64,000 nt of DNA from Paenibacillus sp. FSL R5-0517 (GCF_037974355.1 NZ_CP150235.1:1612001-1676000); one strand, 5' to 3'. Positions 1 to 8,968 are shown, counted from the first letter of the stretch. Translations and numbers: made by a program. The notes: generated by a model not told the origin, from the sequence alone.

Positions 1-26
1 GCATACAGCACAGTGGGGAGAAAACG

Positions 27-647
27 ATGCTCTATTGCGCTGAAATGTTAACCTACACGTGGCTTATGTTACTGGCAGGTTGTTTGTTAACACTTGTTGG
101 AGATATGGGCATCGGAGGTATGGTGGGTGGACTGGCATTAGGAATAGCTTTACCTTTTGCACTCTATAAAGACCTCAATACCAAGGTCCAGCGGAGAGAT
201 CAGGACATCCTTATGGAGCTGCCCGAGCTATTGAACCGAATTGTTCTATTAGTAGGCGCCGGGGAGACCGTTCAGCGTGCCATCGTCCACTGTGTCACAA
301 GCCAGGGGGAACGAGATCATCCGCTGTACAACGAACTCAGAAAAACCGTGGGAGATTGGAATAATGGCTACTCGTTTCAACAATCATTTGAACAGTTCAG
401 TCGCCGCTGCGGTGTGCAGGAAGTGACGATCTTTACAACAACGGTGCTGCTGAATTTCCGGCGTGGGGGAGGTGACTTTGTATTGGCGCTGCGGGATCTG
501 TCACATGTGTTGTGGGAGAAACGCAAGGCTGTCAGTCGGGCGAAGGGAGAACAGGCTTCTTCCAAACTGGTGTTTCCGATGGTACTTATCTTTTTTACAA
601 TTGTGGTCATGATCGGGACACCTGCTTTTATGATGATGAATATGTAG
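27..647 (+). CDS. TadC-like type II secretion F-domain membrane protein (possibly 5'-partial)
   Basis: This is an inner-membrane platform protein of a Tad/Flp pilus-type secretion machine, expected to sit beneath the pseudopilus and work with the TadA ATPase. The protein has hydrophobic stretches at about residues 8-45, a cytoplasmic T2SSF-like helical region (residues 60-165, including ELPELLNRIVLLVGAGE) and a C-terminal membrane segment (about 183-205). The ATG at 27 follows GGGGAG with 6 nt spacing, so it is a plausible start. However, the frame stays open to the left edge of the window and related proteins are often longer, so the gene may begin outside. It is followed closely by a Flp-like pilin, TadE-like proteins and a prepilin peptidase, which supports the Tad assignment. 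The ATPase and TadB partner would be expected upstream, outside the window. Confidence 0.8.
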   Translation: MLYCAEMLTYTWLMLLAGCLLTLVGDMGIGGMVGGLALGIALPFALYKDLNTKVQRRDQDILMELPELLNRIVLLVGAGETVQRAIVHCVTSQGERDHPLYNELRKTVGDWNNGYSFQQSFEQFSRRCGVQEVTIFTTTVLLNFRRGGGDFVLALRDLSHVLWEKRKAVSRAKGEQASSKLVFPMVLIFFTIVVMIGTPAFMMMNM

Positions 648-658
648 GAGGAATTGGG

Positions 659-853
659 ATGATGGAATTGATGAAAAGAAAAGTAGCTGGATTTTGGAAG
701 GAAGAGGACGGGCTTGGCACGTTGGAGCTGATTCTGATCATTGGGGTTATTATCATTATTGCTGTGATATTTAGAAAGCAAATAGAGGCATTGGTGACTG
801 ACCTTCTTGACAAAGTAGACACAAAAAGTAATGAATTCTTCCCGAATTCTTAG
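659..853 (+). CDS. Flp-type (class IVb) small pilin
   Basis: A 64-residue pilin-like protein. A short charged leader (MMELMKRKVAGFWKEEDG) precedes a glycine, then LGTLELILIIGV and a single hydrophobic helix, and then a short amphipathic tail. The G-x-x-x-x-E arrangement at the helix start is the expected site for the A24 prepilin peptidase encoded downstream, so this is probably the polymerising subunit. I chose the ATG at 659, where AGGAGG (646-651) gives good spacing; the longer upstream frame lies inside the TadC-like gene. The stop overlaps the start of the next TadE-like gene by 23 nt, so the two are translationally coupled. Confidence 0.8.
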   Translation: MMELMKRKVAGFWKEEDGLGTLELILIIGVIIIIAVIFRKQIEALVTDLLDKVDTKSNEFFPNS

Positions 854-1508
854 GCTGAAAAAGGAAGAAGGGAGCTTCACCGTTGAAGCCTCCCTGATCT
901 TCCCTGTTGTGCTGTTTATTTTGGTGTTACTGCTATTCTTCACCATGTACATGTATCAAAAGACATTCCTGAATCAACATGCCTATGCAGCTTCCGAACG
1001 TGCAGCTTATAGCTGGGACAACAGTCACAAACAGGCGATGACAGGTGAATTCGTCGCTGGGGAACATGACAATCTTTACTGGAGACTGACGGATGATCGG
1101 ATGCTCGGAGCACTGTTTGGCTGGGCGGGAGCGGACAACCAGGTTAGCGTTTCAATACCTGCTGGTGAAGGCGGAAGTCTCTCGGAACAGAAATTGGCAC
1201 AAGCAGTTCAACATATGCCCTCAGCCATGAAAGGCACGATTGAGTATCAGAATTCTCTGATTCAGCGAAAAATAACGACCAAGCTGGAACAAGTGATTTC
1301 TTTGCCTCTGCCTTCCTTTTTGTTTGATTCAGGGAACCGGGTTCTAACTCAAGGATCATCCGCAGTTGTTGAACCGGTGGAATTCATTCGAACGGTAGAT
1401 TTGGTCCGTTATTACGCAGCCAAGTTTAAAGGCAAGGGTGGTGCGGCGACCAGTACAGCGGCAGAGGCTGGACAGGTTGTGCAGCATTTTGGCAAAAGCA
1501 AAAAATGA
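831..1508 (+). CDS. TadE-like pseudopilin
   Basis: A 225-residue TadE-like minor pseudopilin. The N-terminus has a positively charged leader (RILRLKKEEG), followed by SFTVEASLIFPVVLFILVLL. The conserved Glu after the glycine and the single membrane helix (about residues 15-40) are typical of TadE/TadG proteins, which prepilin peptidase processes at the Gly before the helix. The rest (40-225) is a predicted extracytoplasmic domain that I do not recognise. The ATG at 831 lies inside the end of the pilin gene and the gene is followed by the DUF5702-like gene, so it is part of one operon. It probably caps or initiates the pilus; that role is inferred from the family. Confidence 0.75.
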   Translation: MNSSRILRLKKEEGSFTVEASLIFPVVLFILVLLLFFTMYMYQKTFLNQHAYAASERAAYSWDNSHKQAMTGEFVAGEHDNLYWRLTDDRMLGALFGWAGADNQVSVSIPAGEGGSLSEQKLAQAVQHMPSAMKGTIEYQNSLIQRKITTKLEQVISLPLPSFLFDSGNRVLTQGSSAVVEPVEFIRTVDLVRYYAAKFKGKGGAATSTAAEAGQVVQHFGKSKK

Positions 1509-1550
1509 GAAAAGGAGGAGGGGGAGCTGTTTAGAAAAAAAGACGGTGAG

Positions 1551-3716
1551 TTGGGAGCCGTAACCCTTTTTTTAATATTAATATTGGCGGGAGTTTATAT
1601 GTTTGTCGCCATATTTATTGATTATGCTCGTATTGCTGCCTTCAAGGTGCAGACCGAACGAATGACTCATGCTGCAATGAGATCGGTCATGTCAGCCTAT
1701 GACACCTCCCTGCGGGAGTACGGTTTATTCGGGTATGGTGACAGCAGTGGGGATGCAATTATGGCGAAAGTGCTGAATGATAGTGTGAAACCCTCGTCTG
1801 TAAAAGACAAATTTCCCATTCTGGATATCCAGTGGGATACAACTTCGCTGAGCATGGAGCGTGAACTGGGAAGATACGATATATTTAATCGTCAGATTCA
1901 GGAGGATATGAAGTATCGGGCTCCGGTTGATTTTACCCTTGAAGTGATCAATCGGTTCAAACCGATGTCAGACGAGATGAAGGAAGCCGCGCACACGGTA
2001 GACTTGCTGAAGAAATTACAAAAGTTATATGACAAACGTGAAGAGTTGTTGGATGAGGCCATTGCCAATCAGATGGAATCGGCAGAGAAACTGAAGAATC
2101 TTCCGAAGTTGATCATGGACCCGCCTTCACAGGCTATCTACGATGAGATGCTGGAAGATACACCAGAGACTGCTGCCGAGGCAGCGGCACGTTATGCGGA
2201 TTATCTGAACAAGCAAAGGGCGGACGAGGGATTGCCGTTCAGAGAGCAACAATACATATTGGAACTGGCTCGTTATCGGACGGGTGTTGGGAATGTGGTG
2301 ACTGGCATCAGCATGATCATACAGCCCGCTTTACAAGCCCACCAAACGAAGCTGGAGGAAGCACAGTCCAAGATCGAGGAAGCACGCAAGATCAATGAGG
2401 AAATGAAACGTGTGATCGCGGAGGGGGAGAACCGTTCGGAGAATGCCAGTTACGACAACGTGGGCAATTCGAACCTGCCTGGAACGAGCCCTGCATCTAC
2501 AGGATCGGGCACTGAAGCCAAAAGTGCACGTTCTCTTGCTTCGGAGCTTGTGAGGGCAGATAGCCTGTTTGATCAGTTGAAGGCACGAGTGATTTCCCAG
2601 AATTCGGACTTCTCTAACGTCAGAAGAGACAACATGGAATTAAATACACAGCTTCGCAGTGTCACGGGTATGAGCGGTGTTCCAATTAAACCCGCGGTTA
2701 GACAGGCAAGCCAGATAACAGAACGATACATGGATACTTATGTGCGCAGCGGCCCTGCCAACCTCATCGAACAGAGTAAACAGCAGCTGGAGAGTGGTCG
2801 TGGTTCGGACGCCCAGCGTAAAGCAAATGATAAGGAATCCAAAGGGAAATTAAAGGAAGTTAAACGAATCTTGTCGCAGATTCAGAGTGGAAGTTCAGGT
2901 TCCATGGACGCTTTCAAACAGCTGGAGGAGTATTACAACGCTAATATAGCTTTTAATGAGGCTAGTCGTGAGGAGTCCAAAAAGGCAGAGATTGCTGGTG
3001 ATCCCTATGACTCTGGTGGCGATGCCATGAAGGGAATGGACAGTTTATTTGGCGGGATGTCAGGTCTCCTGGATAGCCTGGGTGATGAATTATTCCAAAA
3101 TGAATACGCTCTAGCCTATTTCAATTCCATGGATTTTGGTCAGTTATTTACCTGGACTGAAGGTGGTGGAGATGCGGGTGATGTTTTCAAATTGGAGAAT
3201 CAGGAACTGGAGTATATCGTATATGGGTTTCATAATCCATCGGGTAACATCGCTGCGGCATATGCGGAAATCTTCGGGATGCGCCTCGCTATTCGAACCG
3301 CAGAAGGATTAATTGAACACAGCAAGTTGGGAAATCCACTTTTGGTGTTATCGGCAGCCATTTTATATGGAATTACAAACGCTATTGCGGATATGGTGAA
3401 ACTTGCAAAAGAGGGCAGTGTGGAACTGTCCAAATATATCAAAGTCAAATTGACGTATAGGGACCATCTTCGATTGTTCCTCTTGATGCACAGCTACAAT
3501 GAACGCAAAATGTCCAGAATGCTGGCGTTAATTCGATTGAATACGGGTGTGAATCCGGATGAGAAACAGACGTACGCTTCGGGTAACATGCGAAGTAGCA
3601 TCAAGTTGTGGTTTTTGCCAGGGGTGGTTAGAAGCATAGGTGCAGTTATGGGTAGTGAGGATCAGGTTGAAGGTGGGCGATTTTTCATTGAGCGGAAGGC
3701 GGATTATTCCTATTGA
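1551..3716 (+). CDS. DUF5702/TadG-like large extracytoplasmic protein
   Basis: A large (about 721 residues) Tad-locus protein. It has an N-terminal GAVTLFLILILAGVYMFVAIF membrane helix, then a long helical, charged, probably coiled-coil region (about 90-480) and a C-terminal section with further hydrophobic patches (near 610-630). It resembles the DUF5702/TadG-type proteins of Firmicute Tad loci. The start is uncertain. The coordinate uses the first conventional codon (TTG at 1551), but AGGAGG at 1513-1518 points to a CTG at 1527 in the same frame, which would add LFRKKDGE. That addition supplies the charged leader typical of these proteins. The stop overlaps the next frame. The function (pilus tip or anchor) is inferred only from context. 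Confidence 0.65.
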   Translation: MGAVTLFLILILAGVYMFVAIFIDYARIAAFKVQTERMTHAAMRSVMSAYDTSLREYGLFGYGDSSGDAIMAKVLNDSVKPSSVKDKFPILDIQWDTTSLSMERELGRYDIFNRQIQEDMKYRAPVDFTLEVINRFKPMSDEMKEAAHTVDLLKKLQKLYDKREELLDEAIANQMESAEKLKNLPKLIMDPPSQAIYDEMLEDTPETAAEAAARYADYLNKQRADEGLPFREQQYILELARYRTGVGNVVTGISMIIQPALQAHQTKLEEAQSKIEEARKINEEMKRVIAEGENRSENASYDNVGNSNLPGTSPASTGSGTEAKSARSLASELVRADSLFDQLKARVISQNSDFSNVRRDNMELNTQLRSVTGMSGVPIKPAVRQASQITERYMDTYVRSGPANLIEQSKQQLESGRGSDAQRKANDKESKGKLKEVKRILSQIQSGSSGSMDAFKQLEEYYNANIAFNEASREESKKAEIAGDPYDSGGDAMKGMDSLFGGMSGLLDSLGDELFQNEYALAYFNSMDFGQLFTWTEGGGDAGDVFKLENQELEYIVYGFHNPSGNIAAAYAEIFGMRLAIRTAEGLIEHSKLGNPLLVLSAAILYGITNAIADMVKLAKEGSVELSKYIKVKLTYRDHLRLFLLMHSYNERKMSRMLALIRLNTGVNPDEKQTYASGNMRSSIKLWFLPGVVRSIGAVMGSEDQVEGGRFFIERKADYSY

Positions 3717-3745
3717 GTGATCGGGATTGTTTCGGTGGAGGGATT

Positions 3746-4777
3746 ATGGATAAGCAGCAACATTATGAAAAAGAAAACGCACAATTACAGATTCGTTTAA
3801 CCAGAATAATCAGATTGCAACGTTTGAAGTCTCTGAATAATCACATATGTTCTCCGAAAAAGGAACAGGGCAGCATGGTTCTGGAAGCCTCACTGGTGTT
3901 GCCTGTCTTTCTGTTCTTTATCATGTTTCTCATCTTCATTGTGCAAATGACTTTAATCTCCACAGCGTTACAGAGCACAGCAGGGGAAGCGGTGAAGCAG
4001 TTATCAACGAAAATATATCCTGTTTCCCTTGCATTCACACCTTCTGATTCTGCCGGTGGTGAAGGCTCTGGAGGAGGGTGGAAGATACCGGAGTTGTCTC
4101 TGACGGAATGGGCAGAAGGTTATGCTTCTTCTCTGCCCGAGCCATTAAGTGATTGGGTACGTTCAGCAGCGGCCAGTGGTGAACAACCACTACAGGAGAT
4201 TAAGACATCCGTCTTGGAAACCGTGCTTGATCCCACGGTAAAACCACTGCTTCAACCCTTTATCGAGCCAACTCTACTGAATATGGAACGGGTTCATGTG
4301 AATGGGGTTTCCATACCTGATCTCAAAAACAAAACTAATCCATATTTCCGACTGGAACTGAGTTATGAATTGCCGGTAAAAGTCCCCTTTCTCAGTAAAC
4401 CGCTTCGGATTCAGGCTGCTGCGGCAGAACGGGTATGGATCGGAGATACCGGAGAAGGGGCAGATGGTAGCGCAGGGAGCGGGGATACTGCCGGTTCAGC
4501 AACGGTATTGTCTAAGCCTGACCCGGCTTACATAGGCAACAATGCAACGATCAAGGTGAAGGTAGAACCAGGAGCGAGCGCGAATTTAACGATATTTTAC
4601 AAGTCAGGTGAAAGTTCTGCGAAGCACATCGGATGGGCCACCGCAGATGAGAATGGAATAATTGAATGGACCTGGTTTGTTGGCACTCGGACAACAGAAG
4701 GAACATGGAGTTTTGTTGTCGAGACAGGAGACGGTACCAAGACGGAGACTACGTTTAACGTGGCCTCCAGAAAATAA
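3746..4777 (+). CDS. TadE-like pseudopilin with C-terminal Ig-like domain
   Basis: A second TadE-like protein of 343 residues. A long charged N-terminal leader (about 45 residues) ends in KKEQGSMVLEASLVLPVFLF, which has the Gly, the conserved Glu and a hydrophobic helix. An extracytoplasmic region follows. The final ~90 residues (from DPAYIGNNATIKV to the end) look like a small beta-sandwich Ig-like or bacterial surface domain, rich in T/V/W strands. I chose the ATG at 3746, with GGAGGG just upstream; a TTG at 3713 in the same frame overlaps the previous stop. The leader is unusually long for a TadE-like pseudopilin. A role as a displayed adhesive tip subunit is plausible but inferred. Confidence 0.7.
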   Translation: MDKQQHYEKENAQLQIRLTRIIRLQRLKSLNNHICSPKKEQGSMVLEASLVLPVFLFFIMFLIFIVQMTLISTALQSTAGEAVKQLSTKIYPVSLAFTPSDSAGGEGSGGGWKIPELSLTEWAEGYASSLPEPLSDWVRSAAASGEQPLQEIKTSVLETVLDPTVKPLLQPFIEPTLLNMERVHVNGVSIPDLKNKTNPYFRLELSYELPVKVPFLSKPLRIQAAAAERVWIGDTGEGADGSAGSGDTAGSATVLSKPDPAYIGNNATIKVKVEPGASANLTIFYKSGESSAKHIGWATADENGIIEWTWFVGTRTTEGTWSFVVETGDGTKTETTFNVASRK

Positions 4778-4793
4778 GGAAGGGGATGATAGA

Positions 4794-5303
4794 GTGGAGT
4801 GGTTCTACATTGCCTGTGGCATATACATTATTGCAGCTTTTATTACTGACATACGATCCATGAAAATTCCAAATCGATTAACTTTACCCGTGACTGTTGC
4901 AGGTGTACTGGCCCATATCATATGGGGAGGTTGGGATGGGTTCTTATTCTCGGCTGCTGGATTTGCAGCAGGTTTTGGTATTTTGTTTCTGATGTATGTC
5001 ATTGGCGCAGTAGGGGCAGGAGATGTGAAATTGTTTGGTGCGATTGGCGCATGGACGGGTTTTGCTTTTGGCATTCATGTAATTATTTACTCTGTTTTGT
5101 ATGCAGGAGCTATTGGTTTAGTGATACTTCTATTCCGCAAGGACTCAGCGAAACGAATTCGTGGCATGGCAGGCAATCTTGCCGGTTTTTTCATGCTTGG
5201 TTCCCTCAAGCTGCTGGACACAGAGAAGACATTAAAGTTTCCGTTTATGCTGGCCGTATTGCCTGGATTTATCACGGTGCTTATTTCAGGACTTTTCCCT
5301 TGA
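4794..5303 (+). CDS. Prepilin peptidase, A24 family (TadV/CpaA-like)
   Basis: An integral-membrane aspartic protease that cleaves the leader peptides of the Flp-like and TadE-like prepilins encoded just upstream. The 169-residue protein contains both A24 catalytic aspartates: D19 in ITDIRSMKIPN and D77 in the signature GAGDVK. It has about five or six membrane helices. It lacks the N-terminal methylase domain of the large PilD-type enzymes, as expected for TadV/CpaA. The GTG at 4794 is chosen because an AGGAAGGGG-type ribosome site lies 8 nt upstream; a longer frame from 4662 runs inside the preceding gene and is unlikely. It is the last recognisable processing gene of the pilus locus. Confidence 0.88.
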   Translation: MEWFYIACGIYIIAAFITDIRSMKIPNRLTLPVTVAGVLAHIIWGGWDGFLFSAAGFAAGFGILFLMYVIGAVGAGDVKLFGAIGAWTGFAFGIHVIIYSVLYAGAIGLVILLFRKDSAKRIRGMAGNLAGFFMLGSLKLLDTEKTLKFPFMLAVLPGFITVLISGLFP

Positions 5304-5322
5304 GTGAAGGAGTAAAGAAGTT

Positions 5323-5385
5323 TTGAGAGTAACTGTGATAGAAGATGGCACTACAATAGGAGTGGCAGAGTGTAACATATTGTAA
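5323..5385 (+). CDS. Possible 20-residue micropeptide
   Basis: A very short frame, TTG at 5323 to TAA at 5383-5385, encoding about 20 residues (LRVTVIEDGTTIGVAECNIL). An AAGGAG motif at 5307-5312 gives 10 nt spacing, which is acceptable for Firmicutes. The sequence reads like the first strands of a folded protein rather than a hydrophobic leader. It could therefore be a leader peptide, a decayed gene start or chance. An 11-bp inverted repeat begins 10 nt after the stop. No homologue is known to me. Confidence 0.25.
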   Translation: MRVTVIEDGTTIGVAECNIL

Positions 5386-5394
5386 CTCAACTTA

Positions 5395-5430
5395 GATCAA
5401 CTAAACTTTTTACACTTTCTTTAGTTGATC
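5395..5430. promoter_or_regulatory. 11-bp inverted repeat upstream of the FHA gene
   Basis: The arms GATCAACTAAA (5395-5405) and TTTAGTTGATC (5420-5430) are perfect reverse complements around a 14-nt AT-rich spacer. The repeat lies 30 bp before the DUF6382-FHA start. No T-run follows, so a simple terminator is unlikely; an operator or an mRNA 5' hairpin fits better. Which protein would bind it is unknown. Confidence 0.5.
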
Positions 5431-5459
5431 CTATATAACAATGGAAAGAGAGGATTGGC

Positions 5460-7238
5460 ATGTATGGATTAACGAGAGATTTTATTCGTAACGGCGGAGC
5501 GTTTATGGTTTTGGAGAAAGAGGACGGATTACGAATGGAGGAATTGAGCCGGGTACAGATGGGCATGCTGTCCTCCAATCAGATTCCGCGACTTCTTCCT
5601 GTTCATATTCGGGAAGTGGACCGAAATGTAACTTTGCAGTACGACATATCGGGGTACAAGATGTTATCCCAGATGTTAAAGTCAAGTAAAATCAAATTGC
5701 GTGTTCTGTACGGTCTGTTGTTCCAATTAGCCGATGCCTTCACGGAATGCCGACAGTATATGCTGGAGCCTCGTAAATTATTGATCCAGGAAGAATACTT
5801 GTTCATCAACGGTTCATTCGAACAGGGTGAGCTTGGCATAGTCTATGTACCAATCATGGATACGGTTGAAGTTGATCCAACGCCTCAGCAATTCCGTGAG
5901 CTGGTAATCACACTGATGGCCCATGTACAGGAATTGCAGGGTGAAGGAATCCAGCGTGTTCTACAGTTTTGTGACAATGAACGCTGGGATATCAGACAGT
6001 TGCGAGAGCTCTTGCTGGAATTGTACGCGGACGAGCAAGAGAATGGAGGAAGTGCAGCATTTCTCTCGTCCAGAACATCGGAAAAGGTCAATGATCTACG
6101 AGGTAATTTTCATTCGTCAATTACTGGGCGGGATAACAGGCAATTCACTAGTTATTCTCTTCCAGATCAACCTGGTGCGCCTGTTCAAAAGGTTGCTGTG
6201 GAGCCCGTGCTAAATTTCCGTCAGACACAGAAAACGAGTGAATCCGAGGTTGAAGACTTTCCGATGAGATCTCGGACCTTTTCAGGCAGGCGCTCACCTG
6301 GACAATCTTCATTGGAGAGTACAAACAGCATGGATAAGAGACGAAGTAACCCGCATAATTCTAATTCGCTAGAGCCCGTTGATATGGAAGTAGAGGAAAA
6401 GCCTGCAACCTCCAAAATAACCTATGTCATATTGGGCTGCATGGTAGCCATGGCATTGGTATGGAGATTCATATACATGGAGCAACCGGGACAGACGCAG
6501 ATGATCCTGTGCATGGTACTGAGCCTTGGTTTGCTTGGTTTAGCAGGATGGACTTGGAAGCGTAAGGGAATCACTCATAATGAACCAGAAAATAAGCGGT
6601 CTTTTTCATTCAATTTAGGTAAGAACAAAGGGAAGCAAACGGAAGATGAGGAGGAACCGTTTCAGGAGAGTTGGCGCTGGAATACAGCTGAAAGGCCGGT
6701 GGAACGCATAAACCAAACGATTGCATCCGCGTCAGAAGGTGGTAGTGAGCATTCCCATTATCAAAGCCTGCATATGACACCTGGACACTCTGATCCATCG
6801 TTCGTTCAGCGCCATGTGGAATCGGTAGCTTCAACTTCAGAGCTAATTCGACAGGATGCAGTTGCGGAGGCAACCGTGAATTTGCAGAATCTGGCCAAAG
6901 GTAACTTTAATGGGGAAGGGCCGGTGAAGGCGTCTTATTATCTTGAACGAAGATCGGGAATCAGTGACCAACATGAACGGATGGATGTGCAAGGAGCATC
7001 TTTTGTCATCGGAAGATCAGCCGACATGGTTCAGTGGGTCGATACAGCGACCGGTGTGTCCCGTGCTCATGTGGAATTGAGCCGGAACAAATCGGGCTAT
7101 GTCATTAAGGATCTGGGTTCAGTGAATGGAACTATTCTTCAGGGTAATATTCTTGCTCCTTATAAGGAGTACCCCTTGGCGGATGGAGATACATTTACAC
7201 TGGCGGAGTCTGTCTACATTTATCGGTCGGTTGGATAA
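5460..7238 (+). CDS. DUF6382 and FHA domain membrane protein
   Basis: A 592-residue protein. The N-terminal ~170 residues match the DUF6382 type seen in Firmicute FHA proteins. A long polar linker follows (about 190-320), then two membrane helices (about 321-370), a second polar linker and a C-terminal FHA domain (about 510-590). The FHA signatures are visible: FVIGRS, GVSRAHVEL and DLGSVNGT, which together form the phosphothreonine-binding loops. It is therefore probably a membrane-bound reader of Ser/Thr phosphorylation. ATG 5460 follows an AGAGAGG ribosome site. It lies just after the Tad-like genes, so it may couple phosphosignalling to pilus assembly; that link is inferred from position only. 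Confidence 0.8.
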   Translation: MYGLTRDFIRNGGAFMVLEKEDGLRMEELSRVQMGMLSSNQIPRLLPVHIREVDRNVTLQYDISGYKMLSQMLKSSKIKLRVLYGLLFQLADAFTECRQYMLEPRKLLIQEEYLFINGSFEQGELGIVYVPIMDTVEVDPTPQQFRELVITLMAHVQELQGEGIQRVLQFCDNERWDIRQLRELLLELYADEQENGGSAAFLSSRTSEKVNDLRGNFHSSITGRDNRQFTSYSLPDQPGAPVQKVAVEPVLNFRQTQKTSESEVEDFPMRSRTFSGRRSPGQSSLESTNSMDKRRSNPHNSNSLEPVDMEVEEKPATSKITYVILGCMVAMALVWRFIYMEQPGQTQMILCMVLSLGLLGLAGWTWKRKGITHNEPENKRSFSFNLGKNKGKQTEDEEEPFQESWRWNTAERPVERINQTIASASEGGSEHSHYQSLHMTPGHSDPSFVQRHVESVASTSELIRQDAVAEATVNLQNLAKGNFNGEGPVKASYYLERRSGISDQHERMDVQGASFVIGRSADMVQWVDTATGVSRAHVELSRNKSGYVIKDLGSVNGTILQGNILAPYKEYPLADGDTFTLAESVYIYRSVG

Positions 7239-7262
7239 GCAAAGATCAGTCCCGCAGTTGTA

Positions 7263-8174
7263 TTAATCAGATAATCCACGATGTTTCAAGTCTTCCAGCG
7301 CTTGAGTTAACGTAGGGAAGGTGAATTGGAATCCGTGGTCGAGTGCTTTTTGCGGAATGACTCTCTGCCCTTGAAGCAAAACAACGGATAGTTCACCAAC
7401 TAAGGTTTTAATTAAGAAACCGGGTACGGGGAACCAGTGAGGGCGATGATATACCTTGCCCACCGTGCGACCGAATTCATCATTGGTGACAGGGTTCGGG
7501 GAGGAAGCATTGACCGGACCTGCCACTTGTTTATTTTGAATGCTAAAATCAATGAGTCTTACGATATCCATAATGTGAATCCAGCTGGTCCACTGTCTGC
7601 CACTGCCGATTTTGCCGCCAAAACCCAGCATATAAGGAAGTTTCATCAATGGAAAAGCACCTTTTTTATGACCGAGAACCAGACTCACCCGGATTTTAAC
7701 GAGTCTTACATTTTTGATTGCATCTGCAGCAACTTCCCACTGTTCCGAGACCCGGGATGGGAAATTCATGGATTTTTGCGGACTGCTTTCATCAAAGGTT
7801 TCGTTCGGTGAGGTTCCATAGATGGCCATGGCAGAAGCTTGAACGACCACTTCCGGCTTTTGCTCCAGGGTTTCTACCAATCGGGCTACCCGCGCTACGG
7901 TCGTTACTCGGGATTCAACAATCTCCAGCTTTGCCTTGGTTGTCCAGTGTTGATTCAGCGTTTCTCCAGCAAGGTTAACGAGAGCGTCCATACCTTCAAG
8001 CAAGTGAGGCTGTTCTTCGACTTGCTCCCATGATATATATGTAAGATTTTTACTTGGATTATGCAGGTCAGGCAGTTTTCGTGTAATAACTTTCACATGG
8101 TGCCCGGCTTGCAGCCAGTAATCTACAAGTGCTCCTCCCACAAATCCGGTACCTCCACAAATGGCAATTTTCAT
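7263..8174 (-). CDS. TIGR01777 family NAD-dependent epimerase (SDR39U1/YfhF-like)
   Basis: A 303-residue atypical short-chain dehydrogenase of the TIGR01777 family. A nucleotide-binding motif sits at the very N-terminus (MKIAICGGTGFVGGAL), with the family segments LVNLAGE, the SAMAIYG stretch and a C-terminal DUF1731-like tail (GQRVIPQKALDHGFQF). The substrate is not known for this family; B. subtilis YfhF is the usual comparison. I chose the ATG at 8174 because GAGAGG lies about 9 nt upstream; the ATG at 8183 would touch the ribosome site. It is convergent with the FHA gene, with only ~25 bp between the stops. Confidence 0.88.
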   Translation of the reverse strand: MKIAICGGTGFVGGALVDYWLQAGHHVKVITRKLPDLHNPSKNLTYISWEQVEEQPHLLEGMDALVNLAGETLNQHWTTKAKLEIVESRVTTVARVARLVETLEQKPEVVVQASAMAIYGTSPNETFDESSPQKSMNFPSRVSEQWEVAADAIKNVRLVKIRVSLVLGHKKGAFPLMKLPYMLGFGGKIGSGRQWTSWIHIMDIVRLIDFSIQNKQVAGPVNASSPNPVTNDEFGRTVGKVYHRPHWFPVPGFLIKTLVGELSVVLLQGQRVIPQKALDHGFQFTFPTLTQALEDLKHRGLSD

Positions 8175-8330
8175 ATCAAACATCCTCTCTATATTTCACT
8201 GCCCTGATATACACCCATGAATCGACAAACAGCCCCGTACGGTAAGCAATGCTTGTTGGGAACGACTTACCTGACGGAGCATATCTGTACATTAACCAAA
8301 TCTATATATGGCTTAACTTATCTTTGTACT

Positions 8331-8798
8331 TTATTTAATCAAATGTTGATAAGGGGAATAATCGATTTTGTTTTTCTCCAAGAATTTTACCAAAAACTTA
8401 TTATCCCGCTTCGGGGTGGCAATAATGTATCCTTTGATACAATGATCTCTCGATACTTCCGGGGCGTTGTCTTCAACTGCAATTTTACCGATCTCTGCAG
8501 CAATGGAATGTTTGGCGATGTCACGAAATGGCCCAGGTACAGGTTCAACGAGCTGATCCAAAAAAGCTTTGGCTTCATCCGTCCATAAATGACGGCTGGT
8601 TTCCACCCAATAATTTTGCCAATCCAGTTTGGACTTTCCGTCTGCTTTGGGTAGCACTTTCAAAAACTTGCGCATCATGAAAAATCCACCGATACACATG
8701 CTGCCAAGCAATAAAAAAGTCCAGAATGCGATCGTATTCATAAACCAGTTGCTGGGGGAACTGCTGGTCAGTATCATCGTGTAGGAGTCGAAAATCAT
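8331..8798 (-). CDS. DUF2621 family membrane protein (YneK-like)
   Basis: A 155-residue protein of the DUF2621/YneK family. One N-terminal membrane helix (TIAFWTFLLLGSMCIGGFFMM) is followed by the family's FRKFLKVLPKADGKSKLDWQ-type segment and a soluble helical domain ending near EKNKIDYSPYQHL. The function is unknown. The ATG at 8798 is preceded by GAGGTGA at good spacing. The longer frame from 8819 begins inside this ribosome site and is rejected. It is monocistronic and divergent from nfo. Confidence 0.85.
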   Translation of the reverse strand: MIFDSYTMILTSSSPSNWFMNTIAFWTFLLLGSMCIGGFFMMRKFLKVLPKADGKSKLDWQNYWVETSRHLWTDEAKAFLDQLVEPVPGPFRDIAKHSIAAEIGKIAVEDNAPEVSRDHCIKGYIIATPKRDNKFLVKFLEKNKIDYSPYQHLIK

Positions 8799-8968
8799 TG
8801 CGGAGTCACCTCGGTTCATTGATTTTCACGGAAAGACGGATTCCGCCTACCCATGTTCCATAAATTAGCTGTCAAAAATAGCCTCTATCCCGAATTATAG
8901 CGCATTTCTAGATTTATTTCGATAATCGCGTTAGAATAAGGGATAATTCAGATTAAGGGGGATCAATA

